A stretch of DNA of 64,000 nucleotides from Collinsella sp. TF06-26 (GCF_002232035.1 NZ_NKXR01000002.1:149099-213098), one strand, 5' to 3'; numbered from the stretch's first letter, positions 36,490 through 46,477 are shown. Numbers and translations are program-made. The notes: generated by a model not told the origin, from the sequence alone.

Positions 36490-39400
36490 TTACGCCTCCT
36501 TCTTGGTCGAAGCAACAGAGCTGGCAGCCACGGACGCAGCACCCGCAGCACCGCCCGCAACATCGAAGCGAGCGACATCCGCGGCACTCGCGCGACCGGT
36601 CACGATGTCAAACGCCAGCTCCTCGGCCTGCGCATGCGTCTTGCCGGCAGCCTCGCCCGCGGAGACAATCGCCAGCACGCGCTCGTACTCGGTCGGAATG
36701 ACCTTCACAAAGTGCTTGCTCATCGTCTCAAAGCTGTAGAGCAGCTTAATGCCGCGCGGGCTCTGCGTCGCGTCCACGTGCTCCTGGATGAGCTCGCGAA
36801 TCTGCGCCAGCTCGCCGGCCGTCGGGGCCTTGAGCTCAACGCTCTCGTGGTTCACGCGGGCACTGAGCGTGCCGTACTGGTCAAAGACATAGGCCACGCC
36901 GCCTGTCATGCCGGCAGCAAAATTCTGCCCGACCTCGCCCAGGATGAGCGCCAGACCGCCCGTCATGTACTCGCAGCCATGGTTGCCGCAGCCCTCGACC
37001 ACCACGGTGGCACCGGAGTTGCGCACGGCAAAACGCTGGCCGGCAAGACCGTTAATGAAGCCGCGGCCGCTCGTGGCGCCAAAGAACGCAACGTTGCCCA
37101 CGATGATGTTCTCGTCGAACTTGTAGGTCGCATGCGGGTTGGGGCGCACCGACACCTCGCCGCCCGAAAGGCCCTTGCCAAAGTAGTCGTTGGCGTCGCC
37201 GCACACGTTGAGCGTAATGCCACGCGGCAGGAAGGCGCCAAAGCTCTGACCAGCCGAGCCATCGCAATCGATGGTGATGGAGCCGGCGGGCAGGCCCTCG
37301 GGATGCGCCTTGGTCACCGCGTTGCCCAGGATGGTGCCCACGCAGCGGTTGACGTTGGCGATATCGGCGCGGAAGCGAATCGGACGCAGGTGCGCACGGG
37401 CATCGGCCGTATAGGGCACAAACAACGTGGAGTCGAGCGTCTTGTCGAGCTCACTGTCCGCGGCCATCTGCGGCAGGAAGTGGCGACCGTCGGCACCCGG
37501 GATATGAGCACCGAACTCGCAGGTCGCGCTCGCCAGCACGGGCGACAGATCGAGCAGGTTGGCCTTGCGGTTGCCCGGGACCTCGATCTGGCGCAGGCAC
37601 TCGGGATGGCCAACCATCTCGTCGACGGTGCGGAAGCCCAGGCTCGCCATGACCTCGCGCAGCTGCTCGGCAACAAAGAGCATAAAGTGCTCAACGTGCT
37701 CGGGCTTACCGCGGAAGCCGCGACGCAGACGGCAGTTTTGCGTGGCGATGCCGGCCGGGCAGGTATCCTGCTGGCAGTCGCGCTGCATGAGGCAGCCCAT
37801 GGAGATGAGCGGCATGGTCGCAAAGCCAAACTCCTCGGCGCCCAGCAAGCAGGCGACGGCAACATCGGTGCCGTCCATGAGCTTGCCGTCGGCCTCGAGC
37901 ACCACGCGTGAGCGCAGACCGTTTTGCAGCAGCGTCTGCTGGGCCTCGGCAAGACCAAGCTCCAGCGGCAGACCCGCATGCCAGATGGAGTCGCGCGCCG
38001 CGGCACCCGAGCCGCCATTGTGGCCGCTGATCAAGATCTTGTCGGCAGCACCCTTGGCCACACCGGTGGCGATGGTGCCGACGCCGGCCTCGCTGACCAG
38101 CTTGACCGACACGCGCGCGCCGGGGTTGGCGTTCTTAAGGTCAAAGATCAGCTCTGCCAGGTCCTCGATGGAGTAGATGTCGTGGTGCGGCGGAGGCGAG
38201 ATCAGGCCAATGCCGGGCGTGGACTGACGGACCTCGGCGATCCAGGGATAGACCTTCTTGCCGGGCAGGTGGCCGCCCTCGCCGGGCTTGGCGCCCTGGG
38301 CCATCTTGATCTGAATCTCGAAGGCGCTGCAAAGATAGCGGCTCGTCACGCCAAAGCGCGCACTTGCCACCTGCTTGATGGCGGAGTTCTTTGAGTCACC
38401 GTTAGCCAGCGGGGTCTCGCGACGCGGATCCTCACCGCCCTCGCCCGAGTTGGAGCGTCCATGCAGGCGGTTCATGGCGATGGCCATGCACTCATGCGCC
38501 TCTTTGCTGATGGAGCCATACGACATGGCGCCGGTGTTAAAGCGGCGGACGATGTTGAGCGCGGGCTCCACCTCGTCGAGCGAAACCGGCGTGCGGCCGC
38601 TGGCATTAAAGTCGAGCAAGTCGCGCAGGCGCACGGCACGGCCGGTGCGGTGCAGGCGGGCGCTGTACTCCTTAAAGGTGTCGTAGCTGTCCTCACGGCA
38701 GGCGGTCTGCAGCAGGTAGACAGTCTGCGGATCGATGAGGTGATCCTCGCCGCCGAGCGGGCGCCACTTGGTCAGACCCAGCGTGGGCAACTGATCAGGA
38801 GCCGGGCTCTTAAGGATAGCGAGCGCGGCGTCGTAGCGCTCGTTTTGCTCGCGCTCAACGTCCTCGACACCCATACCGCCCACACGGCTCACCGTGCCGG
38901 CGAAGTACGCGTTGACGAACTCCGGCGTAAAGCCCACGGCCTCGAAGATCTGCGCCGAATGGTAGCTCTGCACCGTGGAGATGCCCATCTTGGACATGAT
39001 GGAAACGATGCCGGCGGTCGCAGCCTTGTTGTAGTTGTCGATGCCCTGCCCGGCCGTCACGTCCAGGTCGCCGCGTGCCGCCAGATCGCGGATGCACGCA
39101 TGTGCGTTGTACGGATAGATACCGCTCGCGGAGTAGCCCACCAGCGCCGCAAAGTCGTGCGGGGACACGGCGTCGCCGCACTCCACCACGATGTCGGCAA
39201 AGGTACGCACGCCGGCGCGGATCAGGTGGTTGTGCACGCAGCCCACGGCGAGCAGCGACGGCACGGGCACCTCGCCCGCAGCGGCACGATCGCTCAACAC
39301 CACAATGTTCACGCCGTCGCGGACCGCAGCCTCAACGTCCTCGGCAAGCTGTTTGAGCGCAGCCTGCAGCGCGCCCTCGCCGGCATCGCGGCGATAGACG

Positions 39401-41187
39401 GCACGGAAACGACGGGTCTTAAAGCCAACACGGTCGATGGCACAGATATGCTCGAACTCTTCCTCGTTGAGCAATGGGCGCTCCAAGCGCACCAGCTGAC
39501 AGGCCGTGCGGGAATCCTCGAGCAGGTTGCCGTGGTTGCCCAGGTAGAGCGTGGTCGAAGTCACCATGTGCTCGCGCAGGGCATCGATCGGAGGATTCGT
39601 GACCTGAGCGAACAGCTGATAGAAGTAGTCAAAGAACGAACGCGTCTTCTTGGACAGGCAGGCCAACGGCGCATCGATACCCATCGAGGCGAGCGGGGCC
39701 TTGCCCTGCTGGGCCATGGGGCGCACGACCTCGTCAACATCATCCCAGTGATAGCCGAGCTTGGCCATGCGCACGGCGGCGGGCACCTCGGCATCCTCGG
39801 CGGGCGCGGGCGCGGCGGGCTCATCGAGCGCGTCGACGGTCAGTGTCTCCTCGGCAATCCAGTCGCGGTAGGGCTTCTCCTTGGCATAGCGGGCGCGCAG
39901 CTCGTCGTTGTAGATCACGCGGCCGCGGGCAAAATCGACCTCGAGCATCTGGCCCGGTCCCAGGCAGCCGCTCGTCAGGATGTTCTCGGGGCTCACCTCG
40001 ATGGTGCCCACCTCGCTTGCCAGCATAAAGCGGCCATCGCGCGTCACGTAGTAGCGGGCGGGGCGCAAGCCGTTGCGGTCGAGGGCGGCGCCCAGCGTGC
40101 GACCGTCGGTAAAGGCGATGGCCGCCGGGCCGTCCCAGGGCTCCATGAGCATGGACTGGTAAGCGTCGTAGGCGCGGCGTTCCTCACTCAGGCTATCGTT
40201 GTGGTCCCACGGCTCGGGCAGCAACATGGACGCGGCACGCGTGAGCGGGCGACCGTTCATGACCAAGAATTCGAGCACGTTGTCCAGAATCGCGGAGTCG
40301 GAACCCTCGCGGTTGATGATGGGCATCACGCGCTTAAGATCGTGCTGCAGCACGGGGCTGTACAGGTTGGGTTCGCGGGCGCGAATCCAGTTGACGTTGC
40401 CCTTGAGGGTGTTGATCTCGCCGTTATGGATGATAAAGCGGTTGGGGTGCGCACGCTCCCAGCTGGGCGTGGTGTTGGTGGAGTAGCGCGAGTGGACGAG
40501 CGCCACGGCCGTTTTGACGGCGGCGTCGTTGAGGTCGATGAAGAAGCGGCGCATCTGCGTGGCGACCAGCATGCCCTTGTACACGATGGTGCGCGAGCTC
40601 ATGGAGCACACATAGAAGATCTTGTCGCGCAGGGCAAACTCGGCGTCGGCCTTCTTTTCGATGGTGCGGCGGCACACGTACAGGCGACGCTCGAAGGCAT
40701 CGCCGGCGGGCGTGTCGTCGGGGCGGCCCAGGAAGGCCTGCAGGATGGTGGGCATGCAGGCACGCGCCGTCTCGCCCAAGTCGTGCGGGTCGACCGGCAC
40801 CTCGCGCCAAAAGAGCAGCGGCACGCCGGCCTCGGCGCAGCCCTCCTCAAACACGCGGCGGGCATCCTCTACGCCTTTGTCGTCCTGCGGGAAGAACAGC
40901 ATGGCCACGCCATAGTCGCCCTCTGCCGGCAGAATCTGGCCGCACTTTTGAGCCTCTTTACGGAAAAAGTGATGCGGAACCTGGAACAGGATACCGGCAC
41001 CGTCGCCGGTGTTCTTCTCGAGTCCCGTGCCGCCGCGGTGCTCCAAGTTGACCAGAATGGACAGCGCGTCGTCCAGAATCTGGTGATGGCGCTCACCGTT
41101 GATATCGGCAAGTGCGCCGATGCCACATGCATCGTGGTCGAATTCGGGGCGATAAAGGCCCTGCTGTTGAGCGGAATCTGCCTGCAT
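36490..41187 (-). CDS. gltB: Glutamate synthase large subunit
   Basis: Ferredoxin/NADPH-type GOGAT alpha subunit, 1565 aa. The class II amidotransferase domain has its nucleophile at C21 in DHDACGIG, so a 20-residue propeptide would be removed. Central and FMN-binding synthase domains follow; the substrate barrel has EGGEDPR and SGHNGGSGA landmarks. The 3Fe-4S cysteines are in GCLMQRDCQQDTC. The C-terminal GXGXG beta-helix (GDANDYFGKGLSGG) is complete. SD GGGGAGG is 7 nt before ATG. It makes two glutamates from glutamine and 2-oxoglutarate. Confidence 0.96.
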   Translation of the reverse strand: MQADSAQQQGLYRPEFDHDACGIGALADINGERHHQILDDALSILVNLEHRGGTGLEKNTGDGAGILFQVPHHFFRKEAQKCGQILPAEGDYGVAMLFFPQDDKGVEDARRVFEEGCAEAGVPLLFWREVPVDPHDLGETARACMPTILQAFLGRPDDTPAGDAFERRLYVCRRTIEKKADAEFALRDKIFYVCSMSSRTIVYKGMLVATQMRRFFIDLNDAAVKTAVALVHSRYSTNTTPSWERAHPNRFIIHNGEINTLKGNVNWIRAREPNLYSPVLQHDLKRVMPIINREGSDSAILDNVLEFLVMNGRPLTRAASMLLPEPWDHNDSLSEERRAYDAYQSMLMEPWDGPAAIAFTDGRTLGAALDRNGLRPARYYVTRDGRFMLASEVGTIEVSPENILTSGCLGPGQMLEVDFARGRVIYNDELRARYAKEKPYRDWIAEETLTVDALDEPAAPAPAEDAEVPAAVRMAKLGYHWDDVDEVVRPMAQQGKAPLASMGIDAPLACLSKKTRSFFDYFYQLFAQVTNPPIDALREHMVTSTTLYLGNHGNLLEDSRTACQLVRLERPLLNEEEFEHICAIDRVGFKTRRFRAVYRRDAGEGALQAALKQLAEDVEAAVRDGVNIVVLSDRAAAGEVPVPSLLAVGCVHNHLIRAGVRTFADIVVECGDAVSPHDFAALVGYSASGIYPYNAHACIRDLAARGDLDVTAGQGIDNYNKAATAGIVSIMSKMGISTVQSYHSAQIFEAVGFTPEFVNAYFAGTVSRVGGMGVEDVEREQNERYDAALAILKSPAPDQLPTLGLTKWRPLGGEDHLIDPQTVYLLQTACREDSYDTFKEYSARLHRTGRAVRLRDLLDFNASGRTPVSLDEVEPALNIVRRFNTGAMSYGSISKEAHECMAIAMNRLHGRSNSGEGGEDPRRETPLANGDSKNSAIKQVASARFGVTSRYLCSAFEIQIKMAQGAKPGEGGHLPGKKVYPWIAEVRQSTPGIGLISPPPHHDIYSIEDLAELIFDLKNANPGARVSVKLVSEAGVGTIATGVAKGAADKILISGHNGGSGAAARDSIWHAGLPLELGLAEAQQTLLQNGLRSRVVLEADGKLMDGTDVAVACLLGAEEFGFATMPLISMGCLMQRDCQQDTCPAGIATQNCRLRRGFRGKPEHVEHFMLFVAEQLREVMASLGFRTVDEMVGHPECLRQIEVPGNRKANLLDLSPVLASATCEFGAHIPGADGRHFLPQMAADSELDKTLDSTLFVPYTADARAHLRPIRFRADIANVNRCVGTILGNAVTKAHPEGLPAGSITIDCDGSAGQSFGAFLPRGITLNVCGDANDYFGKGLSGGEVSVRPNPHATYKFDENIIVGNVAFFGATSGRGFINGLAGQRFAVRNSGATVVVEGCGNHGCEYMTGGLALILGEVGQNFAAGMTGGVAYVFDQYGTLSARVNHESVELKAPTAGELAQIRELIQEHVDATQSPRGIKLLYSFETMSKHFVKVIPTEYERVLAIVSAGEAAGKTHAQAEELAFDIVTGRASAADVARFDVAGGAAGAASVAASSVASTKKEA

Positions 41188-41371
41188 CGCGATCCTCCCC
41201 TAGATATTTAGACAGTCAGTTGAATAGGCATAGTAGGAGCATCAGGGCATCGTTGTGTTTCCCGCCCGTTTCGAAACAATCGCGTAACGCACACCTTACG
41301 AGTGGGCACCGCCGACCTCAAGGGCGGCAACAAGGCGCCCAAGTTCGGCTTGTAAGCTCACCGCTTCAAAC

Positions 41372-41508
41372 ATCTCAATCTGTAACAGGAGGAACCGATT
41401 TTGGCGCCTAGATGTTACAGATTGAGATTTTCTGCGGGACGGTTTTGGTTTGTCTCGATCTGTAACACGAAGGGTCGGTTTTGGCGGCAAACTGTTACAG
41501 ATCGAGAC
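41372..41508. repeat. T repeat pair (copies 9 and 10)
   Basis: Copies 41372-41428 and 41452-41508, 80 bp apart, both with 41-nt core span. Lies between the divergent gltB and gpmA starts, so it is within or next to both promoters. Confidence 0.9.
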
Positions 41509-41646
41509 ATTTCGGCAGCCCCCTTTCACCATCCCATTCAAATACAACAATTTTGTTAGTCTTGGTTAACTTTTAAGCTTAAAACGGGTATCCTTTGCGG
41601 CGTCAAGCAAACGGCACGCACACCGTGCCAGATCAAGGAGGCCCCT

Positions 41647-42420
41647 ATGGCGCACCAAGCAGACCAGCAGACGATGCAACTCGTCCTCATCCGTCACGGA
41701 GAGTCCGAGTGGAACAAGCTCAACCTGTTCACCGGCTGGACCGATGTTGAGCTCACCGACACGGGCCGCGAAGAAGCCGCAGCAGGCGGTCGAGCCCTCA
41801 AAGAAGCCGGTTTCGACTTTGACGTCTGCTACACTTCGCGCCTCAAGCGCGCGATCCACACCCTCAACATCGTGCTCGGCCAAATGGATCGCGAGTGGCT
41901 GCCCGTCATCAAATCCTGGAAGCTCAACGAGCGCCACTACGGAGCGTTGCAGGGTCTCAACAAGGCCGATGCCGCGGCGGAGCACGGCGACGAGCAGGTG
42001 CTCATCTGGCGCCGCTCCTTCGATATCTGCCCGCCGGCACTCGAGCCGAACGACGCGCGCGATCCCCACACCCAGGAGCAATACCGTGATGTCGCGCCCG
42101 ATCAGCTGCCCTATACCGAATGCCTCAAGGACACGATCGCCCGCGCCTGGCCCTATTTCGAAGACGAGATTCGCCCCCAGATGCTCGCCGGCAAGCGCGT
42201 ACTCATCGCCGCACACGGCAACTCCCTGCGCTCACTCGTCATGAAGCTCGAGCACCTCACGCCCGAGGAGATCCTCAAGGTCAACATCCCCACCGGCGTG
42301 CCGCTCGTCTACACCTTCGACACCGATTTCAACGTCCTCGACAAGCGCTACATCGGCGACCCGGCGACCATCGCCGCCAAGATCGACGCCGTGGCCAATC
42401 AGGGCAAAGCACACAAGTAG
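41647..42420 (+). CDS. gpmA: 2,3-BPG-dependent phosphoglycerate mutase
   Basis: Glycolytic enzyme of 257 aa converting 3- and 2-phosphoglycerate. The phospho-His H17 lies in LIRHGESEWN, the second catalytic His in AAHGNSLR, and ERHYGALQGLNK is the family stretch. SD AAGGAGG is 6 nt before ATG. Slightly longer N-terminus (10 residues) than usual; the internal MQLVLIRHG could be an alternative start, but its SD is poor. Nramp gene follows after 75 nt. Confidence 0.95.
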   Translation: MAHQADQQTMQLVLIRHGESEWNKLNLFTGWTDVELTDTGREEAAAGGRALKEAGFDFDVCYTSRLKRAIHTLNIVLGQMDREWLPVIKSWKLNERHYGALQGLNKADAAAEHGDEQVLIWRRSFDICPPALEPNDARDPHTQEQYRDVAPDQLPYTECLKDTIARAWPYFEDEIRPQMLAGKRVLIAAHGNSLRSLVMKLEHLTPEEILKVNIPTGVPLVYTFDTDFNVLDKRYIGDPATIAAKIDAVANQGKAHK

Positions 42421-42495
42421 CCCCAACCCAAAACCGACGCGTGGCGCCGCACGGCCCAGATGCGACGTCACGCCGCCCATACACAGGAGCGCACC

Positions 42496-43752
42496 ATGCT
42501 CAACCATCTCAAACAACACTTTGGCTCCCCGCGCACTGGCGGTCATGGCGGGCTCGACATTGCGCGGCACATCGGCCCCGGACTGCTCGTAACCGTCGGC
42601 TTTATCGACCCGGGCAACTGGGCCTCCAACATGGCCGCGGGCTCGCAGTTTGGCTACGCGCTGCTGTGGATCGTCACGCTGTCCACGATTATGCTCATTG
42701 TGCTGCAGCACAACGCGGCACACTTGGGTATCGCCACGGGCGCCTGTCTTGCCGAGGCCACGACCCGCTTTCTCCCCCGCATCGTGGGACGCGCGGTGCT
42801 CGGCAGCGCCTATCTCGCGACCATCGCCACCGCCATGGCCGAAGTCCTGGGCGGCGCGATTGCCCTTCAAATGCTCTTTGGGCTGCCCGTGCGCGCGGGC
42901 TGCGTCATCGTGGCGGCAGTATCGATGGCGATGCTCATGACGAGCTCCTACAAGCGCGCCGAGCGATGGATCATCGCCTTCGTCGGCGTGGTAGGACTCT
43001 CGTTTTTGGCCGAGCTTGCGCTGGTCAAGGTCGACTGGCCGCAGGCCGCCGCAAGCTGGATCACGCCCAGTATGCCCACTGGCTCTGCCGCGATTATCGT
43101 GAGTGTCCTGGGTGCGGTCGTTATGCCCCACAACCTTTTTCTGCACTCCGAGGTCATCCAATCCATGCACTTCGAAGGCCAAGGCGAGCAAGTTATCGAA
43201 GAACGCCTGCGCTACGAGCTCTTCGACACGCTCTTTTCGATGGGCGTGGGCTGGGCAATCAACTCGGCAATGGTCATCCTGGCCGCAACGACCTTCTTTG
43301 CGCACGGCATTGTCGTAGACGACCTCGCCGTCGCAGCGGCCACGCTCTCCCCCATTCTGGGCCCGGCAAGCGCGACCATCTTTGCCGTGGCGCTACTGTT
43401 TGCGGGCCTCTCGAGCAGCGTGACAGCGGGCATGGCGGCGGGAACCATCACTGCGGGCATGTTCGACGAGGAATACGACATCCACGACCGACATTCCTCG
43501 GTCGGGGTGGCGGCCTGTTTCGCCGGAGCAGTGGCGGCGTGCCTGGTCGTTCCAAATCCCTTTGAAGGTCTCATCTGGAGTCAGGCACTGCTGTCGCTTC
43601 AGCTGCCGATTACGGTCTTTGTGCTCATACGACTCACCAGTTCACGCCGCGTCATGGGCAAATACGCCAATTCGCGCCCGCTCAACACGCTGCTTGTAGG
43701 GATCGGTGCCATCGTGACGATTCTCGATATCGTGTTGTTGACAGGGATGTAA
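42496..43752 (+). CDS. mntH: Nramp family divalent metal transporter
   Basis: Proton-coupled Mn/Fe importer of 418 aa with about eleven transmembrane segments. The metal site is intact: DPGN in TM1 (GFIDPGNWASNM) and AVVMPHN in TM6, including the metal-selecting Met. EVLGGAIALQMLFG marks TM4. Start chosen at 42496 with AGGAGC 5 nt upstream, not the frame opening at 42460. Probably co-transcribed with gpmA, an enzyme that in other clades needs Mn. No manganese riboswitch seen in the 75-nt gap. Confidence 0.9.
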   Translation: MLNHLKQHFGSPRTGGHGGLDIARHIGPGLLVTVGFIDPGNWASNMAAGSQFGYALLWIVTLSTIMLIVLQHNAAHLGIATGACLAEATTRFLPRIVGRAVLGSAYLATIATAMAEVLGGAIALQMLFGLPVRAGCVIVAAVSMAMLMTSSYKRAERWIIAFVGVVGLSFLAELALVKVDWPQAAASWITPSMPTGSAAIIVSVLGAVVMPHNLFLHSEVIQSMHFEGQGEQVIEERLRYELFDTLFSMGVGWAINSAMVILAATTFFAHGIVVDDLAVAAATLSPILGPASATIFAVALLFAGLSSSVTAGMAAGTITAGMFDEEYDIHDRHSSVGVAACFAGAVAACLVVPNPFEGLIWSQALLSLQLPITVFVLIRLTSSRRVMGKYANSRPLNTLLVGIGAIVTILDIVLLTGM

Positions 43753-43779
43753 TGGGGCGGGGCACTTACCCAGTCAAAC

Positions 43780-43916
43780 GTCTCGATCTGTAACATCTAG
43801 ACCCGCTTTTAATGTCTAGATGTTACAGATCGAGATCATTCCGAGGGACAGCTCCGTTTGTCTCAATCTGTAACACGTAGACCCCGTTTTCACTGCTAGA
43901 TGTTACAGATTGAGAC
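43780..43916. repeat. T repeat pair (copies 11 and 12)
   Basis: Copies 43780-43836 and 43860-43916, 80 bp apart, 41-nt core span each. Copy 12 has the longest arms, extended to CCGTTTGTCTCAATCTG and its complement. Between the convergent Nramp and rubredoxin genes. Confidence 0.9.
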
Positions 43917-43986
43917 AAACGGTCGGCCGGACTCACAACAGACAGGATCGGTCAACAGCAACCGTGATCCCTTGGCGACGGAGGAA

Positions 43987-44020
43987 AAGGGCCCCGGCCG
44001 AGAATTCGACCGGGGCCCTT
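43987..44020 (-). terminator. Terminator of rubredoxin gene
   Basis: Minus strand AAGGGCCCCGGTCG and CGGCCGGGGCCCTT around GAATTC-type loop, then TTCC. A GACGGAGGAAAA half-repeat adjoins it at 43976-43987. Confidence 0.8.
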
Positions 44021-44059
44021 GGACAGAGCTATGTTCGGCTTTCGCCGTGTGTCTGCGAG

Positions 44060-44203
44060 CTACTCCTCGACGAGCTCAAACTGATCGGGACCGACGCCGC
44101 ACACCGGGCACACATAATCCTCGGGCAGCTCGGGCGTATCGACCTCAACCTCGTAACCGCAAACGACGCACACGAACTTATACGTCTTCTTCTCCTCAGC
44201 CAT
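44060..44203 (-). CDS. Rubredoxin
   Basis: Small electron carrier of 47 aa with two CxxC knuckles, FVCVVCGYE and [14 protein letters not shown], binding one iron. Start at MAEEKK has GAGGAG 6 nt upstream; a longer frame upstream is not supported. It is 89 nt after the flavin reductase stop on the same strand and likely partners it in oxygen or peroxide reduction. No rubrerythrin is in view. Confidence 0.93.
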   Translation of the reverse strand: MAEEKKTYKFVCVVCGYEVEVDTPELPEDYVCPVCGVGPDQFELVEE

Positions 44204-44292
44204 GATGTTCTCCTCTCGAACGCGACTGGTGATGTACTTCATTTATCAGTATAGATTCTCAATAATATAATGCAAGTATTTTTAAAACATTT

Positions 44293-44796
44293 CTAGCCTT
44301 GATACGAGGACGCCTTCGGAGGCGTCTTGCCCTTCAGGACCTTATGGTAGTAATCGTAGGTGAGCGGCGTCTCGTCGCTTAGGCGCTCGGCATCCTCGAC
44401 CTCGCCGATAAACAGTAGATGCGTGCCCACATCCACAGTGTCGATCAAACGGCAGCTAAACAGCGCCGCCGCATGCTTGGGCACATAAGGCATGCCGAGA
44501 GCAGTCTCGCGAGTCTCGTACTTGGCAAACTTGTCATAGTCGCTGCTGGTGCGGAACCCAAAGTTACCGATATAGAGCATATCGGCCGTCTGATCGATCA
44601 CGGTCAGCGCGAACGCTTTGGCCGAAGCGATGACGCCCGAGGTGACGTTGTCCTTGTTCACGGCAACCGAAATGCGCGGCGGCATGGACGTCACCTGCAC
44701 CGCAGTGTTGATGACGCAGCCGGCGCGCAGCCCGTCTGCCGCGGCGCTCACCACGTACAGACCGCTCGGCATGGTAAAGAACGCAGTTTTGTCCAT
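44293..44796 (-). CDS. Flavin reductase-like FMN protein
   Basis: Protein of 167 aa of the flavin reductase-like (split barrel) family: GLYVVSAAADGLRAGCVINTAVQVTSMPPRISVAV (residues 10-44) and FALTVID, with the C-terminal HLLFIGEVEDAERL. In anaerobes such flavoredoxin-type proteins pair with rubredoxin, which is encoded next. Start at MDKTAFF follows AGGGGAG by 8 nt. A terminator and an A repeat separate it from smpB. Confidence 0.88.
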   Translation of the reverse strand: MDKTAFFTMPSGLYVVSAAADGLRAGCVINTAVQVTSMPPRISVAVNKDNVTSGVIASAKAFALTVIDQTADMLYIGNFGFRTSSDYDKFAKYETRETALGMPYVPKHAAALFSCRLIDTVDVGTHLLFIGEVEDAERLSDETPLTYDYYHKVLKGKTPPKASSYQG

Positions 44797-44847
44797 AACA
44801 ATCACTCCCCTAACCCGGGTTGGAACCTCATGGATGTATGTACCCAC

Positions 44848-44881
44848 AAAAAAAGCGGCGCCCATAACGGACGCCGCCTTT
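44848..44881 (-). terminator. Terminator between smpB and flavin reductase
   Basis: Minus strand AAAGGCGGCGT, a loop, GCGCCGCTTTTTTT. It lies 124 nt after the smpB stop and 52 nt before the flavin reductase start, so it ends the smpB transcript or attenuates the next gene. Confidence 0.75.
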
Positions 44882-44927
44882 GAGACATATGTGTCAAAAC
44901 AGTATAAGCAAGATGAGACGCCCGCAG

Positions 44928-44994
44928 TTGCGGTGAAATAGGGACTGAATAGCCCCTCAAACAGGCAAAACAGTCCGTATTCCACCGCAACTTA
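44928..44994. repeat. A repeat, 67 bp
   Basis: Third A copy. Arms AGTTGCGGTGAAATAGGGAC and GTCCGTATTCCACCGCAACT, total 67 bp, nearly identical to the 23905 copy. Confidence 0.85.
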
Positions 44995-45004
44995 CACAGA
45001 GCGC

Positions 45005-45475
45005 CTAGCGATTACGCTCCTTAAGTGCGCGGTCAATCTCGCGTTGAACATCGCGCTTGGCCATATCCTCGCGCTTGTCGTAAAGCTTCTTGCCGCGGCC
45101 TAGGCCCAGCAGCAGCTTTACGCGGCCGTCGGTATTAAAGTAGAGCTCCAACGGTACCAGCGCATAACCACGGTTACGAAGTTTGCCGTCGAGAAAGTCA
45201 ATCTCCTTGCGGTGCAGCAGCAGACGACGACGGCGATCAGGGTCGCGGTTCCACACGCCACCATGGCTATAAGGGTGAATATGCAGACCCACGAGCCAGC
45301 ACTCGCCGCCACGGATCAGTGCAAAGGTGTCGGTGATCTGGCACGCGCGCTCGCGAATCGACTTGACCTCGGTGCCACTCAGCTCAATGCCGCACTCAAA
45401 GGTCTCATCGATAAAGTACTCGTGGTGTGCCGAGCGATTCTTGGAGATGAGCTTGCGCTCGCGCTTACTGGGCAT
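45005..45475 (-). CDS. smpB: SsrA-binding protein SmpB
   Basis: tmRNA-binding protein of 156 aa for trans-translation rescue of stalled ribosomes. Family stretches: HHEYFIDETFECGIELSGTEVKS, ALIRGGECWLVGLHIHPYSHG and the C-terminal basic tail GRGKKLYDKREDMAKRDVQREIDRALK. Start at 45475 lies 11 nt inside the preceding TPR gene, with GGAGG upstream, so the two are coupled. No tmRNA gene is seen in the window. Confidence 0.95.
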   Translation of the reverse strand: MPSKRERKLISKNRSAHHEYFIDETFECGIELSGTEVKSIRERACQITDTFALIRGGECWLVGLHIHPYSHGGVWNRDPDRRRRLLLHRKEIDFLDGKLRNRGYALVPLELYFNTDGRVKLLLGLGRGKKLYDKREDMAKRDVQREIDRALKERNR

Positions 45476-46382
45476 CGCCGGCCTCCTTGGCGCCATCGGA
45501 ACCCTTGCCCGCAGCGTCGCGCTTTACCTTGCGCTCAGCATTGAGCTCGGCGTCGCTCTCGCGCACCAGTTTGATAATCGCTGCGCAGGCCTCCTCGCCC
45601 ACCAGGTCGCGAGCACGCACCGTCAGGCGCGTCGCCTCCTGCTTGTCGCCGTCGCTCGCAGCATCGGTCGCACACATGATCAGGCAAATGGCAATCTCGG
45701 CCGAAGGCGAGGTCGGCACGCCCTGCAGGGCGAGCTCACCCATCACGTGCTCGTCGCTCTCCTCGGCGGCATCGGGATAGGCAGTATGAATCTTGTTGAG
45801 CAGGCGCGTCGTATGCGCATCGCCAGGCGCTAAGCGTAGTGCCAAACGCGCACAACCCACGGCGGCCGAGACATTCTCGGTCTCGGGCTCCAAGAAGTAC
45901 TGCCCCAGGTTGGCATAAGCACGGGCGGCACACTTACCGTCGCTCGCACGCTCCAGCACCGAAAACGAAAGCGAAGCCCACTCCTGCTTGTCCTCGAGCG
46001 CGCGGAACAGCTCGGCCAGATCCAGGCGATAGTTGCAGTTCATGGGGTCCCAACGCACAGCCTGCATCAGGGCATTACGAGCACTCACATAATCCTGCTG
46101 GCGAATGTAGGCAAACGCCATGTCGGAATACAGGCGATCAAAGGGCACCTCGACCTGCACCAGCTCGCGCGGATCCTTTTCCACGCGGCGGTAGGCCAGA
46201 CGCTCAAACTTGCTATCGAAGCTAAAGTACTGACGGTTCTCCTCCGTCTTGCACTCGGCGTCGATATACTCCTCGGCGAGCTCAACCAGACGCTCCAGCA
46301 GCGGCGTCGCCGTGGTCAGGTCGCCCTGCGCCAGATAGTTCTCGGCATACGTGATGTCTTGCAAGCTGATGGGCAGATCCAT
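45465..46382 (-). CDS. TPR-repeat protein
   Basis: Protein of 305 aa made of helical pairs. Tetratricopeptide-like units appear at about residues 15-45 (AENYLAQGDLTTATPLLERLVELAEEYIDA), 95-125 (AFAYIRQQDYVSARNALMQAVRWDP) and 160-200. The C-terminal 40 residues are charged (KRDAAGKGSDGAKEAGD). No enzyme motif. Start at MDLPISL has GGAG 5 nt upstream. Overlaps smpB by 11 nt. Function unknown; likely a protein-binding scaffold. Confidence 0.75.
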   Translation of the reverse strand: MDLPISLQDITYAENYLAQGDLTTATPLLERLVELAEEYIDAECKTEENRQYFSFDSKFERLAYRRVEKDPRELVQVEVPFDRLYSDMAFAYIRQQDYVSARNALMQAVRWDPMNCNYRLDLAELFRALEDKQEWASLSFSVLERASDGKCAARAYANLGQYFLEPETENVSAAVGCARLALRLAPGDAHTTRLLNKIHTAYPDAAEESDEHVMGELALQGVPTSPSAEIAICLIMCATDAASDGDKQEATRLTVRARDLVGEEACAAIIKLVRESDAELNAERKVKRDAAGKGSDGAKEAGDAQ

Positions 46383-46435
46383 GACTACTCCTCGATCTGG
46401 GCGAAACACGGCAGGCGCCGTATAAACGGTCGATA

Positions 46436-46468
46436 CACAAAACCCGGGTCTCTTGCGAGGCCCGGGCG
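46436..46468 (-). terminator. Terminator of tRNA operon
   Basis: CCCGGGTCTC and GAGGCCCGGG stem with GCAA-type loop, TTTTGTG after it on the minus strand; 10 nt from the tRNA-Glu CCA. Confidence 0.8.
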
Positions 46469-46477
46469 TTCATTTTG

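Noticed and set aside
38461..41211. A 916-codon open frame antisense to gltB
   Set aside because: Same explanation: mirror of a conserved gene, no SD, no motif.
42421..42495. Manganese (yybP-ykoY) riboswitch before the Nramp gene
   Set aside because: The gap is only 75 nt and lacks the conserved GGGGAGUA-type core.
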